DNA from: Ferruginibacter sp.
GTDB taxonomy: Bacteria > Bacteroidota > Bacteroidia > Chitinophagales > Chitinophagaceae
Assembly: GCA_025362765.1 (NCBI GenBank)
Contig: JANYFI010000771.1
Coordinates: 1 to 7,918, forward strand
DNA length: 7,918 nt
Reading direction: 5' to 3'
Both the position numbers and the translations under genes were made by a program. The notes under the pieces were generated by a model that was not told where the DNA came from, searched no databases, and worked only from the letters and a program-made list of their open reading frames with translations. Position 1 is the first letter of the stretch. The number at the start of each line of letters is the position of its first letter. Positions 6,401 to 7,918 of the stretch are shown one piece after another.

Positions 6401-6432
6401 CAAAGATATTACGCTATGTGGAATGGCAACAA
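6401..6432 (-). promoter_or_regulatory. Candidate promoter of cysS (-33 TTG and -7 TATCTTTG)
   Basis: On the minus strand TATCTTTG (6408-6401) is an exact TAnnTTTG match. Upstream lie two overlapping-phase TTG triplets, 6429-6427 and 6432-6430, at spacers of 18 and 21 nt, within the range known for Bacteroidota. Transcription would start near 6396, leaving about 120 nt of leader before the cysS ATG. The leader contains only short hairpins, for example CACTT/AAGTG at 6363-6379, and no recognisable riboswitch or T-box. Confidence 0.45.
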
Positions 6433-6477
6433 CAGTTAAATAAATATTTATTAAATATAAATAGCATGGGGAAATAT

Positions 6478-7638
6478 TTAGTTACCAGATAAACGGGTTA
6501 TGTCGGTAATTATTGGAAAATGATCACTCAATTTTTTTTTAATGCGTATATATTGATTAACTTGATAACCAGGGGCTATAAAAATATTATCAATACGTAG
6601 TGTAGGGGCAATCCCGCTAAAAGTTCTGCCCAATCCGCTCCCCTTTTTTTCAAATGCATTTTGTAATCCTTTGCCAATTGTTTCATAAGCATAGGAATTG
6701 GGCACATCATTGAAGTCGCCGCAAATAATTACCGGGTAAGGGCTTTTATCAATCTCCTCTCTTATCCTGTCAGTCTGCCTTTGACGTCTTAAAAACCCCC
6801 GTTTTAATTTAACAACAATATTTTTTGATTTCTGTAAATCGCTGTCTGATTCAAGGGAAGGTTTGTCAATGTAATTGAGATTGATCTGTGTAAATTTTAA
6901 TGATTGCAAATGAATATTAAAAACCCGTAGGGTGTCTGTATCTTTTACAATATCTATGAATTGAAAGATAGAGTTATAATCGTTTGGGTAAATGGCGATA
7001 GTGTGTCGGTTGATTATGGGGTATTTTGAAAAAGTAATGATACCAAAATGCTGGCTGTTAAGATAATTTTCTTTCCAGTTGTAACTATAATATTCATCGG
7101 GAAAATGAAGCGCCAGCTCAAAATCCTGCACAGAATAAAAGGAGAATTTTTGATAGTATTTATTGTTAAGATCAATAATACTGTCGCCGGCAACCATTTC
7201 CTGGAAACAGGCGATATCCGGTTGGTATTGGTTGATCAGGTCAATCATTTGATCATGCACCGTGTGATCTTTTTTATATCCTAAAATATCAAACTGCGCA
7301 ACATTCCAACTCATTATTCTTAATGATTTTGTTGATTTTTCAAATTGAAAATCTGAAGCAATCCGGAGAGGAATAATTTTAATGATATGGCTCCAGCTAA
7401 CAAAAACTATCGCAAAAAACAGCAACGACCATTTTGATTTGGCAATAATCCAAAAAATAAGAAACAACAACAGGACAATCAAAAAATAAAATGCAGAAAG
7501 TGCCAGCAGTCCAACAAACCAGCTTTTATCGGTAAACAGTTCGTGTGCATAACAACCAGTTAAAAAAAGTACCGCTGCTATAATATTGGCGATTATAAAA
7601 AACTTTTTTGTTAGTATGCGAAAGAGAGGTTTAGGCAT
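6478..7638 (-). CDS. Membrane-anchored endonuclease/exonuclease/phosphatase (EEP) family protein
   Basis: A 386-residue protein with three N-terminal membrane segments (about 12-29, 40-66 and 69-90) and a C-terminal EEP (DNase I/APE1-like) domain from about 105 to the end. Catalytic-type residues are present in the expected order: Asn112 in MSWNV, Glu147 in CFQEM, His243 in NIHLQS, Asp308 and Asn310 in GDFND, Asp350 in RIDNIF, and Asp372-His373 in SDHFPI. The active site therefore looks complete, with divalent metal as cofactor. The basic N-terminus and the lysines between segments 2 and 3 suggest an N-inside topology, which would put the enzyme domain in the periplasm; this is inferred. Related domains cleave DNA, RNA, phosphoinositides or sphingomyelin, so the substrate is open. 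It is separated from cysS by about 200 nt that hold the cysS promoter candidate. Confidence 0.87.
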   Translation of the reverse strand: MPKPLFRILTKKFFIIANIIAAVLFLTGCYAHELFTDKSWFVGLLALSAFYFLIVLLLFLIFWIIAKSKWSLLFFAIVFVSWSHIIKIIPLRIASDFQFEKSTKSLRIMSWNVAQFDILGYKKDHTVHDQMIDLINQYQPDIACFQEMVAGDSIIDLNNKYYQKFSFYSVQDFELALHFPDEYYSYNWKENYLNSQHFGIITFSKYPIINRHTIAIYPNDYNSIFQFIDIVKDTDTLRVFNIHLQSLKFTQINLNYIDKPSLESDSDLQKSKNIVVKLKRGFLRRQRQTDRIREEIDKSPYPVIICGDFNDVPNSYAYETIGKGLQNAFEKKGSGLGRTFSGIAPTLRIDNIFIAPGYQVNQYIRIKKKLSDHFPIITDITRLSGN

Positions 7639-7642
7639 TGCA

Positions 7643-7650
7643 TAAAGGTA
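7643..7650 (-). promoter_or_regulatory. Possible -7 box of the EEP gene
   Basis: On the minus strand TACCTTTA matches TAnnTTTG except for the last base and ends 5 nt before the ATG at 7638, the same spacing seen at kdnB. An alternative match, TTCTTTTG at 7687-7680 (one mismatch), would instead give a leader of about 38 nt. The two cannot be separated by sequence alone. Confidence 0.25.
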
Positions 7651-7780
7651 AAGGTTGCCTGTTAAAATAAAATGGTCTGCAAAAGAAGAGTGAATGAATG
7701 GGTGGAAAAGAATTCAGGCCACTGGTTAAAAAAGTGGGTTTGCGAATTAATTGTATTTTATCCAATGTCGTTTAAATAAG

Positions 7781-7798
7781 AAGCCGCTACAGTGGCTT
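7781..7798. other. Hairpin overlapping the end of the right-edge open frame
   Basis: AAGCCGC (7781-7787) pairs with GTGGCTT (7792-7798) across a TACA loop: 7 bp including one G-T wobble. On the minus strand it overlaps the TAG of the partial frame and is followed by a short, interrupted T-rich stretch (CTTATTTAAA). It could be a terminator for a gene arriving from the right, or part of an element end; neither is proven. Confidence 0.3.
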
Positions 7799-7918
7799 AT
7801 AATTCATTGATTTTGGTTTTTGTTGTTTATGGTTTCTAGGGAATTTTCTATTTGGCCTGACGACTTCTGTTGTGTTGATGAGCATTTTATCAAAACATTC
7901 TAAACATTGATTGTATTT
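7787..7918 (-). CDS. Possible 3' end of a gene entering from the right edge (unidentified)
   Basis: On the minus strand one frame is open from the window edge to a TAG at 7789-7787, giving 43 residues. It begins KYNQCLECFDKML and ends with the very basic, asparagine-rich tail PNRKFPRNHKQQKPKSMNYK plus PL. The other two minus frames are closed within 30 nt of the edge. The tail VVRPNRKFPRNHK reminds me of basic C-termini of DDE-type transposases in Bacteroidota insertion sequences, but this is an impression and no diagnostic motif is visible. An open frame of this length in AT-rich DNA could arise by chance. It lies about 150 nt upstream of the EEP gene on the same strand. Confidence 0.35.
   Translation of the reverse strand, partial: KYNQCLECFDKMLINTTEVVRPNRKFPRNHKQQKPKSMNYKPL

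Noticed and set aside
6439..6452. AATAAATATTTATT palindrome after the EEP stop codon
   Set aside because: AT-only, no GC stem and no loop; not a credible terminator or origin signal without more evidence.
6277..6477. Riboswitch, T-box or tRNA in the gap between the EEP gene and cysS
   Set aside because: No conserved T-box core, clover-leaf or known riboswitch pattern is visible; only short hairpins and a promoter match.
7552..7563. Lipobox-like LTGC at residues 26-29 of the EEP protein
   Set aside because: Although it fits the lipobox pattern, it is followed by two further membrane segments, which is not the architecture of an exported lipoprotein. It is more likely the end of the first membrane helix.
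7672..7779. 35-codon plus-strand frame (MVCKRRVNEWVEK...) in the gap right of the EEP gene
   Set aside because: It is short, has no -7 box or ribosome binding site and no recognisable family; it is possible but unsupported.

Overview
The window reads as chromosomal DNA of a Bacteroidota bacterium, most likely a Chitinophagaceae-type member of the Sphingobacteriia/Chitinophagia. Reasons: an AT-rich composition (by eye), a DUF2480 protein (a family I know only from this phylum), Bacteroidota-type -7 boxes (TAnnTTTG), few recognisable Shine-Dalgarno sequences, and protein variants typical of the phylum. No rRNA, tRNA, CRISPR array or complete mobile element is visible. Both edges cut genes.

Layout. 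(1) 3-749, plus: the 3' end of a large periplasmic peptidyl-prolyl isomerase/chaperone of the PpiD/SurA type, closed by a strong intrinsic terminator at 772-796. (2) 890-1402, plus: DUF2480 protein with its own -7 box. (3) 1466-3412, plus: a probable three-gene unit, a LysE-family exporter, a secreted protein of unknown function, and the monofunctional peptidoglycan glycosyltransferase MtgA. (4) 3558-4631, plus: a protein I recognise as KdnB, the Kdo 8-oxidase of 8-amino-Kdo synthesis, preceded by an intergenic region unusually rich in small repeats. (5) 4789-6276, minus: cysteinyl-tRNA synthetase, convergent with kdnB. (6) 6478-7638, minus: membrane-anchored endonuclease/exonuclease/phosphatase (EEP) protein. 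(7) 7787-7918, minus: a possible 3' end of another gene that enters from the right edge.

Theme. Several genes act in or at the cell envelope: protein folding (PpiD-like), export (LysE), glycan polymerisation (MtgA), LPS inner-core sugar modification (KdnB) and a probably periplasmic-facing EEP enzyme. CysS and DUF2480 are ordinary cytoplasmic genes. No multi-gene novel system is evident. The most useful leads are kdnB without its partner kdnA nearby, the regularly spaced TCACT/AGTGA half-sites upstream of kdnB, -7 boxes that lie only 5-6 nt before start codons (suggesting leaderless transcripts), the cysteine pattern of DUF2480, and the unidentified secreted protein next to mtgA.
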